This document shows positions 37,321 to 48,340 of a DNA stretch of 64,000 nucleotides, piece by piece. Numbering within the stretch: the first letter of the stretch is position 1; each line of letters begins with the position of its first letter. The position numbers were made by a program, and so were the translations under genes. Source of the DNA: Neoalteromonas facilis (GTDB taxonomy: Bacteria; Pseudomonadota; Gammaproteobacteria; Enterobacterales; Alteromonadaceae); the NCBI RefSeq assembly GCF_002807665.1, contig NZ_PEAY01000003.1, forward strand, positions 520,103-584,102, in the 5' to 3' direction. Under the pieces are notes generated by a model. That model had not been told where the DNA came from and searched no databases. It worked only from the letters and a program-made list of their open reading frames with translations.

Positions 37321-37337
37321 ATTACACGGGCTGTAAT
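37321..37337. promoter_or_regulatory. Palindrome between yjfI and the divergent HTH gene
   Basis: ATTACA-CGGGC-TGTAAT is a perfect 6-bp inverted repeat with a five-base spacer, 62 bases upstream of yjfI on its strand. It is a candidate operator for the operon; the protein is unknown. Confidence 0.4.
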
Positions 37338-37413
37338 AAAGCGCCAAAAAAGTGTAGACATTAGGGCGAGTAATTGTCAAACTTTATTTTTAACAAAAGT
37401 GAACAATAGGAAT

Positions 37414-37439
37414 CAAATGTGAATTATAATTTACATTTG
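37414..37439 (+). promoter_or_regulatory. 26-bp palindrome over a consensus -10 box
   Basis: CAAATGT-G-AATTATAATT-T-ACATTTG is a near-perfect 26-bp palindrome (one symmetric mismatch). It contains TATAAT at 37425-37430 and ends ten bases before the start codon of the HTH-like gene. A convincing -35 box is missing. The arrangement is typical of an autorepressor operator, which is inferred. Confidence 0.6.
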
Positions 37440-37448
37440 TGGTGATAA

Positions 37449-37712
37449 ATGTCAGGTAAAATAAACAATCAGTGGCGCAGTGCTGTGCAGCGGGTCATTA
37501 AAGTCGAAATGTCTAAACGAGGCGTGACGTATCAAGGGCTAAGCGATAGGTTAGCGAAGATTGGTATTGAGCAAACCGCGGATAATTTACGCAATAAAGT
37601 GAACAAAGGCATTTTAGGCGCTGATCTTTTGTTACAAATTTTGTCAGTGTTAAATGTCAAAGCGCTAGATTTTGAAGGATTGGCGGAAATTCTAGAGGAT
37701 ATTCGGCGATAG
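37449..37712 (+). CDS. Small HTH-like protein (DUF6471 type)
   Basis: 87 residues. It resembles the DUF6471 family: W-R-x-x-V-x-R-V-I-K-V-E-M near the start, then RGVTYQGLSDRLAKIGIEQTADNLRNKVNKG, an XRE-like helix-turn-helix arrangement, and a C-terminal helix. ATG at 37449 with GGTGAT just ahead. A palindrome covers its promoter, so it may repress itself and perhaps the divergent yjf operon. Its DNA-binding role is inferred from pattern only. Confidence 0.7.
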   Translation: MSGKINNQWRSAVQRVIKVEMSKRGVTYQGLSDRLAKIGIEQTADNLRNKVNKGILGADLLLQILSVLNVKALDFEGLAEILEDIRR

Positions 37713-37766
37713 CCTAGTGCGTAAAGAGTGTATATTGCGATAGTTCAGTGTCGTTAAATCGGACAT

Positions 37767-37791
37767 AAAAAAACGCTCGCAATGCGAGCGT
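37767..37791 (-). terminator. Minus-oriented terminator without a known gene
   Basis: Stem ACGCTCGC/GCGAGCGT with a three-base loop. Read on the minus strand it ends in seven T, but the plus side has no T tract. No minus-strand gene lies to its right, where queA is on the plus strand. Confidence 0.75.
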
Positions 37792-37995
37792 CAAAGAAGA
37801 AGTTTAGGAAAACAACACTGTTTAAACGATACTGCTAGTGAAGCTGTCTATATTTTAGTCAATCGATGCGAAATAATCGATGTTATACAGGTATCAAAAA
37901 CGCATTGCAGGTATTGGAAACTATACGTAAAATCATGCCCTCACGAGTAACTTCACGGTTACGATCTGCTGTCTTTAAATTTGCGAAACCATCCT

Positions 37996-39030
37996 ATGAA
38001 ATTGTCAGATTTTCATTTTGATTTACCCGAACATCTTATTGCGAAGTATCCAACCCAAGATCGCACCGCTAGTCGATTGTTACAGTTAAACGGTAATACT
38101 GGCGCCGTAACGCATGGCAAATTCACCGATGTTCTATCGTTGATTCATGAAAACGATCTTTTGGTGTTTAACAATACTAAAGTGATACCTGCTCGTTTGA
38201 TGGGGCAGAAAGAGACTGGCGGACAAGTTGAAGTGTTGATCGAACGTATTTTGAAAACCAACACTGCGCTTGCTCATGTTCGCGCCAGCAAAGCCCCTAA
38301 ACCAGGGACTTTATTGCGCCTTGAGGGAGCAATCGATGTTGAAGTTATCGGACGCAAAGACGCGCTTTTCGAACTTGAGTTTAAAGGTGGAGACTCGATC
38401 CTTGCCATGCTCGAGCAATACGGGCACATGCCGTTACCCCCCTATATTGATAGACCTGATGAAGATTCAGACAAAACCCGTTACCAAACCGTTTATGGCG
38501 AAAAGCCCGGTGCGGTTGCGGCGCCGACAGCCGGATTGCATTTCGATGATGCGACCTTAGATGCGCTGAAGGCCAAAGGGGTTCAATTGGCTTTTGTTAC
38601 CCTGCATGTGGGGGCTGGGACGTTTCAGCCGGTACGTGTGGACAATATTGAAGAGCATCAGATGCACGCGGAATATGCGGAAATTCCACAGCAAGTCGTC
38701 GACGCAGTTAAACACACTAAAGCGAACGGCGGTCGTGTTATTGCGGTGGGTACAACATCAGTGCGCTCGCTAGAAACTGCGGGCAAAAGCGGCGAAATAG
38801 AGCCGTTTTTTGATGATACCAGTATATTCATTTACCCCGGTTACCATTTCAATGTAGTTGATGCGATGATCACCAATTTTCACTTGCCAGAATCCACGTT
38901 AATGATGTTAATAAGTGCTTTTGCGGGAAGAGAAAATGTGATGAATGCATATCAGCAAGCGATCGAACAAGAGTATCGTTTCTTTAGCTATGGAGATGCG
39001 ATGTTCATTGAAAAGGCTGATAACACATGA
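37996..39030 (+). CDS. queA: S-adenosylmethionine:tRNA ribosyltransferase-isomerase
   Basis: 344 residues from the ATG at 37996. It adds the cyclopentenediol part of queuosine, using SAM as ribose donor. Family marks: [61 protein letters not shown] and [17 protein letters not shown]. Length is normal. First gene of queA-tgt-yajC-secD-secF, the standard gammaproteobacterial order; there is no strong ribosome site. Confidence 0.97.
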   Translation: MKLSDFHFDLPEHLIAKYPTQDRTASRLLQLNGNTGAVTHGKFTDVLSLIHENDLLVFNNTKVIPARLMGQKETGGQVEVLIERILKTNTALAHVRASKAPKPGTLLRLEGAIDVEVIGRKDALFELEFKGGDSILAMLEQYGHMPLPPYIDRPDEDSDKTRYQTVYGEKPGAVAAPTAGLHFDDATLDALKAKGVQLAFVTLHVGAGTFQPVRVDNIEEHQMHAEYAEIPQQVVDAVKHTKANGGRVIAVGTTSVRSLETAGKSGEIEPFFDDTSIFIYPGYHFNVVDAMITNFHLPESTLMMLISAFAGRENVMNAYQQAIEQEYRFFSYGDAMFIEKADNT

Positions 39031-39039
39031 CCTTCTTGA

Positions 39040-40209
<1,170 letters not shown>

Positions 40210-40231
40210 CAATAAATAATTGGGGAGTTTT

Positions 40232-40567
40232 ATGAGCTTTTTTATTTCTGATGCACATGCGCAAGCAGCCGGTAGCCCACAAGGTGGCGGTTTTGAAATG
40301 ATTATCATGCTGGTGGTATTCGGTTTGATTTTCTATTTCTTACTTTACCGTCCACAAGCAAAGCGCGTAAAAGAGCATAAAAACCTAGTGGCCTCTCTTA
40401 GTAAAGGCGATGAGGTGCTCACACAAGGTGGTTTAGTGGGTAAGATCACAAAGGTCAATGAAGAAAAAGACTTCATTGAAATTGCATTAAATGACACAAC
40501 TAATATCGTTGTGCAAAAAGCCGCTGTCACTGCTGTTCTTCCGAAAGGAACAATGAAAGCAATCTAG
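40232..40567 (+). CDS. yajC: Sec translocon accessory protein YajC
   Basis: 111 residues from the ATG at 40232 behind GGGGAG. One membrane helix (MIIMLVVFGLIFYFLLYRPQ) precedes the conserved RPQ-x-K-R motif and a small cytoplasmic domain with LTQGGLVGKI. Partner of SecDF in the inner membrane. It is followed 50 bases later by secD. Confidence 0.96.
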   Translation: MSFFISDAHAQAAGSPQGGGFEMIIMLVVFGLIFYFLLYRPQAKRVKEHKNLVASLSKGDEVLTQGGLVGKITKVNEEKDFIEIALNDTTNIVVQKAAVTAVLPKGTMKAI

Positions 40568-40617
40568 TCGAATCAATATGAGGTTAGCCGTGCGGCTGAC
40601 CTCAAAGGAATGTTGTT

Positions 40618-42462
40618 GTGTTAAATCAAAATCCTCTTTGGAAAACACTACTCGTTTTCATCGTAGTGTTGGGATGTGCGCTTTATGCATTGCCCAATAT
40701 TTACGGCGAAGATCATGCAGTACAAATTTCCGCAGGGCGAAACGCCCAAGTCACAGAAGCCATGGTTGAGCAAGTCAACGAAGCGCTCACGAAAGCCAAT
40801 ATCGAAACCAAACGCATTGAATTTGCCAATGAACAAATATTAGTGCGAGTTGCGGATGGTGATGTCCAATTGTTAGCGCGTGAGTTGCTGCAAAGTGAAT
40901 TGGGTGATGATTATTTTGTTGCCATGAACCTGGCACCCGATACACCGGAATGGTTAGCCAACATTGGCGGTGCGCCAATGAAACTTGGCTTAGACCTGCG
41001 CGGTGGTGTGCACTTCTTGATGGAAGTCGACATGAACTCGGCGATTGAGAAAGCGCTAGAAGATGCGCAGGGTGACTTCAGAACAGCGCTACGTGAAGAG
41101 AACTTGCGTTATCGTTCAGTGCGAGCGATGGATAATGGTGTAGAAATCGTTTTTCGTGACCAAGAAACACTCGACAGCGCAGAGTTTTTCTTACGTAACC
41201 GAAACCGTGATTTGGTATTTGAAGAAAAGAGTGATTTACGCATAGAAGCGACGTTCTCGGAAGCGCGTTTGGCTGAAATCAGAGATTATGCGGTTAAACA
41301 AAACATTACGATCATCCGTAACCGTGTGAACCAATTGGGTGTTGCTGAGCCATTGGTGCAAAAGCAAGGTGCTGATCGTATTGTGGTGCAGTTGCCGGGG
41401 ATCCAAGATACAGCACGCGCAAAAGAAATTCTGAATGCGACAGCAACGTTGGAATTCCGCATGGTGGACCAACGCAACGACATTCGCGATGCATTGAATG
41501 GTCGTGTACCTGCGAGCTCGCAATTACTCGAAGATCGTAATGGTGTTCCTCAGTTATTAGAAAAACGCATTATGTTAACCGGTAACCACATTATTGACGC
41601 TAGCAGTGGTGTTGATGAATACGGGATCCCGCAGGTTAATATTTCGTTGGATAGTGACGGTGGCAACAAAATGTCGCGCAACACGCGTGGAAATATTGGT
41701 AAGCCAATGGCAACCGTGTTTATTGAGTACAAAGCCACTGACGAGCGTGATGCAAACGGTAAGTTAGTGTTTGAAAAGCACGAAGAAGTTATCAACGTTG
41801 CGACCATTCAAGCGCAATTAGGCAGTAGTTTCCGCATTACCGGACTCGATTCACCCAAAGAGGCGCGTGACTTATCCTTGCTACTACGTGCAGGTGCTTT
41901 GATTGCGCCGATCCAAATCGTAGAAGAACGCACCGTTGGGCCAAGCCTAGGTAAAGAAAATATCGAACTCGGTATGCAAGCCATTATGTGGGGCTTGGCA
42001 CTGGTATTGGCGTTTATGCTGATATATTACAAAGCGTTCGGTATCGTTGCCAATATCGCCTTGGTCGGAAACGTGATTATGATTGTGGGCGTGATGTCGA
42101 TGATCCCAGGGGCCACCTTAACGCTTCCTGGTATGGCCGGTATTGTATTAACCGTTGGTATGGCTGTAGATGCTAACGTTCTGATTTTTGAGCGTATTCG
42201 AGAAGAGTTACGCGATGGGCGAAGTCCTCAACAAGCGATACACCACGGTTTTGATAGTGCCTTTTCAACCATCTTAGACGCAAACATCACAACCTTTATT
42301 GCAGGTCTTATTTTGTTTGCGGTTGGCACAGGCCCAATCAAAGGGTTCTCAGTGACACTGATGATCGGTATTGCAACGTCAATGTTTACTGCAATTATCG
42401 TGACTCGTACCTTGGTTAACCTCATTTGGGGTGGCCGTAAAGTTAACAAGCTGGCGATTTAA
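40618..42462 (+). CDS. secD: Protein translocase subunit SecD
   Basis: 614 residues, GTG start behind AAGGAA. It uses the proton gradient to pull proteins through SecYEG. One N-terminal helix, a large periplasmic region ([35 protein letters not shown]) and five C-terminal helices with the D-x-N motif in [24 protein letters not shown] are as expected for SecD. Length is normal. Confidence 0.97.
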   Translation: MLNQNPLWKTLLVFIVVLGCALYALPNIYGEDHAVQISAGRNAQVTEAMVEQVNEALTKANIETKRIEFANEQILVRVADGDVQLLARELLQSELGDDYFVAMNLAPDTPEWLANIGGAPMKLGLDLRGGVHFLMEVDMNSAIEKALEDAQGDFRTALREENLRYRSVRAMDNGVEIVFRDQETLDSAEFFLRNRNRDLVFEEKSDLRIEATFSEARLAEIRDYAVKQNITIIRNRVNQLGVAEPLVQKQGADRIVVQLPGIQDTARAKEILNATATLEFRMVDQRNDIRDALNGRVPASSQLLEDRNGVPQLLEKRIMLTGNHIIDASSGVDEYGIPQVNISLDSDGGNKMSRNTRGNIGKPMATVFIEYKATDERDANGKLVFEKHEEVINVATIQAQLGSSFRITGLDSPKEARDLSLLLRAGALIAPIQIVEERTVGPSLGKENIELGMQAIMWGLALVLAFMLIYYKAFGIVANIALVGNVIMIVGVMSMIPGATLTLPGMAGIVLTVGMAVDANVLIFERIREELRDGRSPQQAIHHGFDSAFSTILDANITTFIAGLILFAVGTGPIKGFSVTLMIGIATSMFTAIIVTRTLVNLIWGGRKVNKLAI

Positions 42463-42473
42463 GGGAGATCATT

Positions 42474-43415
42474 ATGCAGTTACTTAAATTATCCAGCACC
42501 GTTAATTTCATGCGCTTGCGCATGCCCGCTATGGTGTTGTCAACCATATTGATCCTCGGCTCAATTGTTGCGCTAAGCACGAATAAGCTTAACTGGGGAC
42601 TCGATTTTACCGGCGGTACGCTAATTGAAGTCGGATACCCTAATGCTGCGCATTTGGAGCAGATACGGATCCAATTAACTAATGCTGATTTTGGCGATGC
42701 TATTGTGCAAAACTTTGGTAGTAGCCAAGACGTTTTGATCCGCATTGCGCCGCGTGAAGGTGTGAATTCAGCGACCATTGGCGATCAAATTCTTGCAGCA
42801 TTAAGAGCCGATGGTGATGAAGTTGATATGCGTCGTATCGAATTCGTTGGTCCAAATGTCGGTGAAGAATTGACTGAGCAGGGCGGGTTAGCCATGTTAG
42901 TCGCGCTCATTTGTATTTTGATCTACGTTGCGATGCGTTTTGAATGGCGTTTTGCATTAGGTTCTGTAGGGGCCTTGGCACATGACGTTATTATTACCTT
43001 GGGTTTATTTGCGGTACTTCAGTTAGAGTTTGATCTAACTATATTAGCCGCTGTCTTGGCGGTTATAGGTTACTCACTGAACGATACCATTGTTGTATCA
43101 GACCGTATTCGCGAAAACTTCCGCAAGGTACGTAAAGGTACGCCGGAAGAGATTATCAATATCTCTTTAACGCAAACATTAAACCGTACGATTATCACGT
43201 CATTAACCACCGTGTTAGTACTTCTCGCTTTGTTCTTTAAGGGCGGTGCATTGATCCATGGTTTTGCAACAGCTTTATTGTTTGGTGTGATTATCGGTAC
43301 CTATTCATCGATATATGTCGCCAGTTCTGTTGCACTGTCATTAGGTATTAGTAAAGAAGACCTAATGCCGCCTCAGGTAGAAAAAGAAGGCGAAGAGTTC
43401 GACGAAATGCCATAA
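42474..43415 (+). CDS. secF: Protein translocase subunit SecF
   Basis: 313 residues. First helix, then GLDFTGGTLIEVG, FVGPNVGEELTEQG and the late VIGYSLNDTIVVSDRIRENF helix-motif of SecF. It is 11 bases after secD. A strong terminator follows, closing the operon. Confidence 0.97.
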   Translation: MQLLKLSSTVNFMRLRMPAMVLSTILILGSIVALSTNKLNWGLDFTGGTLIEVGYPNAAHLEQIRIQLTNADFGDAIVQNFGSSQDVLIRIAPREGVNSATIGDQILAALRADGDEVDMRRIEFVGPNVGEELTEQGGLAMLVALICILIYVAMRFEWRFALGSVGALAHDVIITLGLFAVLQLEFDLTILAAVLAVIGYSLNDTIVVSDRIRENFRKVRKGTPEEIINISLTQTLNRTIITSLTTVLVLLALFFKGGALIHGFATALLFGVIIGTYSSIYVASSVALSLGISKEDLMPPQVEKEGEEFDEMP

Positions 43416-43434
43416 GTGCATTGGTTTATGTCAT

Positions 43435-43463
43435 AAAAAACCCGCTTCAATAAGCGGGTTTTT
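43435..43463. terminator. Terminator after secF
   Basis: Stem AAACCCGCTT/AAGCGGGTTT with a CAAT loop and T tract on the plus strand; the A tract on the other side makes it usable in both directions. Confidence 0.92.
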
Positions 43464-43556
43464 GTTTGGGAAATTCTGTATATTAAAAATCATAAAAAAT
43501 TTGAATTGTATCAATCACCCCAACTAATTACATATATCTTAGCGAAATTAGGACAA

Positions 43557-45533
43557 ATGAAATTGAATTATAGACCCGATATTGATGGCCTTAGAGCTGT
43601 CGCAGTGTTACCTGTAATATTTTTTCATGCTGGCTTTGATTTTTTTAGCGGTGGATATTTAGGTGTTGATGTATTTTTTGTAATTAGCGGATTTTTAATT
43701 ACCAATATTCTATTGAATGAACTCTATGATGGTAGGTTCTCGATAGTCAATTTTTACGAGAGACGAGCTCGGCGAATTCTCCCGGCCCTATTTGTAGTAC
43801 TTTTAGCAACAACAATTGTGGGGGCTATTTTTATGTCTCCATATGAGTTTAAAGAATATTCGCAGAGTCTTTTCTCTGTAGTTTTATTCTTGTCTAATAT
43901 TTTCTTTTATCTAGAGATTGATTATTTTTCGTTAGCTGCAGAAGAGATGCCTTTGCTTCATACTTGGTCTCTCGCAATAGAGGAACAATACTATCTATTG
44001 TTTCCTCCTTTTCTTTTCATTGCCTACAAATTCGGCGTAAGGATTGTTCTCTATTTCTTAGTATTTATTGCTATTTTATCCTTCAGCTTGATGCTTATCC
44101 AAATGGATTCTGTGGATAACTCTGCCGCATTTTATTGGCCTATTACGAGAGCTTGGGAGCTATTAGCTGGTTCAATATGTGCGATCTTCAGCTCATCAAG
44201 AAGCAGGCAATTTAATTATATTGCAGATATTGGATTATTAATTCTTCTTGGGAGTATTATTTTATGGCCGGAAAATACGGTACATCCTAATCAGTTAACG
44301 CTCTTGCCTGTTGTAGCAACGTGTCTAATTGTTCTTTTTCCGAATGAAAACTCAATTAGTTTTAAACTTTTGTCCCGTGAAAAAGTTGTTTTCATTGGAC
44401 TCATTTCATACTCATTATACTTGTGGCATCAACCAGTTTTCGCTTTTTTACGAATGAAAACATTCGGCCATCCAAGCCTCGTCATTTTTTCTGCAGCCAT
44501 AGTAGTAACTTTTTTTCTAGCTATAGTAAGTTATAAATACATTGAAACGCCTTTCCGTAACAAGGCTCGATACACCCGAGCGTATGTTTTCTATCTATCA
44601 TTATTCGGCATTTCTTTCTTCAGTCTAATGGGGTTGACGGGGCATTTCACCCAAGGACTGCCTGAGCGGTTTGTATATTTAGAACAATTTGAGGATTCGA
44701 TAAAGCACAGCGCTAAGAGGAAAGAATGTCATGCTAGCGACAGGAATTACATTACACCTCAAGATGCTTGTATTTACTTTAACCATACCAACGTTAAATG
44801 GGCAACTTTTGGTGATAGTCACACTGTTGAACCAGCATACGCGTTGGCAGAGATGCTCGAGAGAAAGCAGATAGGTTTGCAGCATCATAGTTATTCAGGT
44901 TGTGTGCCAGCGCTTAATTTTACGTTAAAAAATCGTGAAATGTGCTCTCAGTGGCTAAATGAAACATTGACTTATTTGGAACAACAATCAGAAGTCGAAA
45001 ATGTTTTAGTAGGATTTAGATATAGTTATGGAATCTTCGGTGACAACGTGGGTATTTACCCACAAATACCGAAAGCAATAGAATTAGATATTGTTGATAG
45101 TAGTGACATAAATGACAACGAAAAGTTAGAATTGTATTGGCTTAATTTAAGCGAAATAATCTCAAGGTTGGTAGATTCAAATAAAACGGTTTGGCTTTTA
45201 GATCCTATTCCAGAACTTCCCGTCCATATTAGTAAAGGAGCAAATCCTTTTTCAATTTATGGTAAGTCTACGCTACTTGATTTATATCGAGCAACGTCGT
45301 CTGAATATTACCATAAGAGACATAATTTTATTTTGGATAAACTAAATACACTTAACGAAAATAAAGGGGTTAGGCGTATTAGAGTCTATGACCTTTTTTG
45401 CGATGAAGATGGATGCCCAGCTGTCATTGATAATAAGGCTTTATATTTCGATGATGATCATCTTAGCGTTGATGGAGCGAGGATACTCTTTGACCGGTTA
45501 GAAAAACAGACGGAATTTTTATTAGCCAATTAA
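43557..45533 (+). CDS. Acyltransferase-3/SGNH O-acetyltransferase (OafA-like)
   Basis: 658 residues from the ATG at 43557 (AGGACAA just ahead; upstream TTG unlikely). About 10 membrane helices form an acyltransferase-3 domain with YRPDIDGLRAVAVLPVIFFHAG, the E-R-R-A-R-R-I-L-P-A segment and HTWSLAIEEQYYLLFP. A periplasmic SGNH domain follows, with FGDSH and a late D-D-D-H-L-S-V-D-G-A catalytic block. Such proteins acetylate O-antigen or other surface glycans. The gene is visibly more AT-rich than its neighbours and is inserted between secF and suhB, so lateral gain is likely. Substrate unknown. Confidence 0.9.
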   Translation: MKLNYRPDIDGLRAVAVLPVIFFHAGFDFFSGGYLGVDVFFVISGFLITNILLNELYDGRFSIVNFYERRARRILPALFVVLLATTIVGAIFMSPYEFKEYSQSLFSVVLFLSNIFFYLEIDYFSLAAEEMPLLHTWSLAIEEQYYLLFPPFLFIAYKFGVRIVLYFLVFIAILSFSLMLIQMDSVDNSAAFYWPITRAWELLAGSICAIFSSSRSRQFNYIADIGLLILLGSIILWPENTVHPNQLTLLPVVATCLIVLFPNENSISFKLLSREKVVFIGLISYSLYLWHQPVFAFLRMKTFGHPSLVIFSAAIVVTFFLAIVSYKYIETPFRNKARYTRAYVFYLSLFGISFFSLMGLTGHFTQGLPERFVYLEQFEDSIKHSAKRKECHASDRNYITPQDACIYFNHTNVKWATFGDSHTVEPAYALAEMLERKQIGLQHHSYSGCVPALNFTLKNREMCSQWLNETLTYLEQQSEVENVLVGFRYSYGIFGDNVGIYPQIPKAIELDIVDSSDINDNEKLELYWLNLSEIISRLVDSNKTVWLLDPIPELPVHISKGANPFSIYGKSTLLDLYRATSSEYYHKRHNFILDKLNTLNENKGVRRIRVYDLFCDEDGCPAVIDNKALYFDDDHLSVDGARILFDRLEKQTEFLLAN

Positions 45534-45708
45534 CAGTTAATAATTCTTATAGTTGTTTATTGATATACTCCTTTGAACACATTTGGTTTCAAAAGTCACT
45601 ATTAATAATTAAATACACTTTGATTTAATCAAATAGCCCCAGCGATAACAATAAATGACCTAACCTCCTCTGGGGATAGGTCACCATTAATTTTGTTAAA
45701 GTGTCGAA

Positions 45709-46482
45709 TTACTTTAAGTTCTTAACTAACTGTTGCACTACACGTGGGTTTCCAGCAACCATCTCACCTGCATAGAGTGGATCATTGTTGCCCTTAAAGT
45801 CAGTCACTAAGCCGCCAGCTTCGCGTACTAACAATTCACCTGCTGCGATATCCCAAGGTTGTACACCGCGTTCCCAATAGCCGTCAAAGCGACCTGCGGC
45901 AACATATGCCATATCGAGCGCTGCAGAGCCAGTACGACGAATGTCACCGGCGACAGAAAAGATTTTAGTGAAGCTATCTGTATAGCTAGCGAGCTCTTCT
46001 TTCTGTTTAAAAGGAAAGGCGGTTGCAAGAACGGTTTGATCAAGGTCTTTTTGCTTGCCTGTACGAATGCGATAACCGTTTAACTGAGCACCAGCACCTT
46101 TGCTGGCGGTAAACAATTCACCGCGAATCGGATCGAACACCACGGCTTGATCTAAACGACCTTTATGCAGCAATGCAATGGATACGCAAAAGTGTGGAAT
46201 ACCTTTAATAAAGTTTGTGGTGCCATCTAGTGGATCGATAATCCACGTGAAAGTTTCATCAGCACCTTGCTTGCCAGATTCTTCGCCATAGAAAGCATGG
46301 TCTGGGTAAGACTGTTTGATTTTACTGATGATGGCTTGTTCTGCCTCGTTATCGATTCGTGTTACGAAATCATTTTTACCTTTTGATTTAGTATCCAGAT
46401 CGTCTCGGTTTTCAAAACCGCGAGCAATGATATTTCCGGCCACGCGTGCAGCGCGCACCGCAATGTTTAGCATAGGATGCAT
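45709..46482 (-). CDS. suhB: Inositol-1-monophosphatase SuhB
   Basis: 257 residues from the ATG at 46482, giving the usual MHPMLNIAVRAAR start. Mg2+-dependent phosphatase with YGEESG, WIIDPLDGTTNFIKG (D-P-L-D-G-T) and the late G-V-Q-P-W-D-I-A-A-G motif. In E. coli SuhB also takes part in rRNA antitermination. It is divergent from trmJ, as in most gammaproteobacteria. Confidence 0.96.
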   Translation of the reverse strand: MHPMLNIAVRAARVAGNIIARGFENRDDLDTKSKGKNDFVTRIDNEAEQAIISKIKQSYPDHAFYGEESGKQGADETFTWIIDPLDGTTNFIKGIPHFCVSIALLHKGRLDQAVVFDPIRGELFTASKGAGAQLNGYRIRTGKQKDLDQTVLATAFPFKQKEELASYTDSFTKIFSVAGDIRRTGSAALDMAYVAAGRFDGYWERGVQPWDIAAGELLVREAGGLVTDFKGNNDPLYAGEMVAGNPRVVQQLVKNLK

Positions 46483-46698
46483 TGTAGTCACCATCAGTTG
46501 TAAAAGAACATGAAAAAGGCCAACGCTATTAGCTTGGCCAAAAAACGAGCGGATGGTATCAGAATCGATTTTTTTTGCAATGATTTAATCAAGAAGCATG
46601 CGTTCTGATATACGCCTTTTTGTAACTGCCAGACCGCTTGTTCTGTGGTAGACTCCGCGCAATATCAAGCACAAAATTCAACCTATCAAACAGATTAT

Positions 46699-47460
46699 AT
46701 GCTCGAAAATATTCGCATTGTATTAGTCAATACTTCCCATACCGGCAACATTGGTTCTGCCGCACGTGCAATGAAAACGATGGGCCTGAGTCAACTGGTT
46801 CTAGTCGACCCTGTATCACCTCCGGACGGCAAATCTTCGGCTTTGGCGGCTGGCGCAGGTGATGTGTTAGCGGCGGCAAAAACAGTCGCCACGTTAGAAG
46901 AGGCAGTAGCTGATTGTGGATTGGTGATTGGCACATCCGCGCGCTCGCGCACACACTCCTGGCCGATGTTGGGGCCGCGTGATTGTGGCCTGAAATTAAT
47001 CAGTGAAGTAAGTCAGTACCCGGTGGCCCTGGTGTTTGGTCGTGAGAATAACGGGTTGACGAATGAAGAACTGCAACAGTGCCATTTTCATGTGTGTATT
47101 CCTGCCAACCCAGAGTACAGTTCATTAAACCTCGCGGCTGCGGTTCAAACCCTTTGTTATGAGGTGCGTATGGCGTTTTTGGCTCAAAATGAGCACCCCT
47201 CGGTAGAAGAAGAGTATCCACTGTCAGTCGATTTGGAGCGATTCTATACCCACTTAGAAGCGACACTGACCAAAACCGGGTTCATTGTTAAGAATCATCC
47301 AGGCATGGTAATGACTAAATTACGCCGCTTGTTTAATCGTGCTCGTCCTGAATCGTTAGAACTTAATATTTTGCGCGGGATCTTGTCTTCAATCGACAAA
47401 TCAGTGGTGCACAAGGATGATGCCGAGCCAGCATCTACCGACAAAGACGACAGCCAATAA
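46699..47460 (+). CDS. trmJ: tRNA (cytidine/uridine-2'-O)-methyltransferase TrmJ
   Basis: 253 residues from the ATG at 46699, the family start [31 protein letters not shown]-fold enzyme that methylates position 32 of tRNAs; motifs [14 protein letters not shown] and [13 protein letters not shown] form the knotted SAM site. The C-terminus is a helical extension rich in Asp. Followed by cysE after 18 bases. Confidence 0.95.
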   Translation: MLENIRIVLVNTSHTGNIGSAARAMKTMGLSQLVLVDPVSPPDGKSSALAAGAGDVLAAAKTVATLEEAVADCGLVIGTSARSRTHSWPMLGPRDCGLKLISEVSQYPVALVFGRENNGLTNEELQQCHFHVCIPANPEYSSLNLAAAVQTLCYEVRMAFLAQNEHPSVEEEYPLSVDLERFYTHLEATLTKTGFIVKNHPGMVMTKLRRLFNRARPESLELNILRGILSSIDKSVVHKDDAEPASTDKDDSQ

Positions 47461-47478
47461 ACAGAGGAGGCATATTGC

Positions 47479-48312
47479 ATGTTTGAACGCATTAAAGAGG
47501 ACGTTGCTAGCGTATTTCATCGCGATCCTGCAGCACGTAATACCTTTGAAGTGCTGACCAATTATCCTGGTCTACATGCGATATGGATCCACCGTGTTGC
47601 ACACCGCTTGTGGCGCCGCAATTGGAAGTGGTTAGCGCGCAGTATCTCTACGTTTTCTCGCTGGCTTACGGGGATCGAAATTCACCCGGGCGCCACATTA
47701 GGCCGGCGTTTCTTCATCGATCATGGCATGGGGGTGGTGATTGGTGAAACGGCAGAAATCGGTGATGATGTAACCTTATATCATGGGGTTACGCTGGGCG
47801 GTACGACATGGAAAAGTGGTAAGCGTCACCCAACGTTGAAGAACAATGTGGTCGTAGGAGCTGGTGCTAAAGTATTAGGTCCGATCACTATCGAAGAGGG
47901 GGCTAAAGTCGGTTCCAATTCGGTCGTAGTGCGTGATGTGCCCGCAGGAGCAACTGCGGTCGGTATTCCCGGCAGGATCATCAACGCTCGAGCGGACAGT
48001 GAATCTGAAGATGCGCAAGAACACAATAAAAGACGCAGTAAGATCGCACAAAAATACGGTTTTGATGCATATGCGGTAGCAGCAGATAATCCTGACCCCG
48101 TTGCCAATGCAATGGGCGTTATGCTAGAGCATGTACATTTAATGGACGCGAAGGTGGAGGAGATGTGCGCAGCTATTCAAGCCATGGGGGGCGAGGTGTG
48201 CACAAAATCGCTACATGCACTGACCGTTGAAGACTTTGCTGATACAGGGTTAAAACCTCAAGTCAGTGTTAGCAAAGAACAAGCGAAAGAAGCTTTTGAC
48301 CCACATATTTAA
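47479..48312 (+). CDS. cysE: Serine O-acetyltransferase
   Basis: 277 residues, ATG behind AGAGGAGG. It makes O-acetylserine for cysteine synthesis. The left-handed beta-helix region carries [31 protein letters not shown] and [16 protein letters not shown], with the catalytic His pair. The C-terminal tail ends DPHI, where interaction with cysteine synthase is expected. It directly precedes iscS, where iscR usually sits. Confidence 0.95.
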   Translation: MFERIKEDVASVFHRDPAARNTFEVLTNYPGLHAIWIHRVAHRLWRRNWKWLARSISTFSRWLTGIEIHPGATLGRRFFIDHGMGVVIGETAEIGDDVTLYHGVTLGGTTWKSGKRHPTLKNNVVVGAGAKVLGPITIEEGAKVGSNSVVVRDVPAGATAVGIPGRIINARADSESEDAQEHNKRRSKIAQKYGFDAYAVAADNPDPVANAMGVMLEHVHLMDAKVEEMCAAIQAMGGEVCTKSLHALTVEDFADTGLKPQVSVSKEQAKEAFDPHI

Positions 48313-48340
48313 GTGATGTTTTAACTAGCAGTTGCCCAAA

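Noticed and set aside
45658-45683. GACCTA/TAGGTC stem after suhB
   Set aside because: A 6-bp stem with a 14-base loop and no T tract is too weak for a terminator call.
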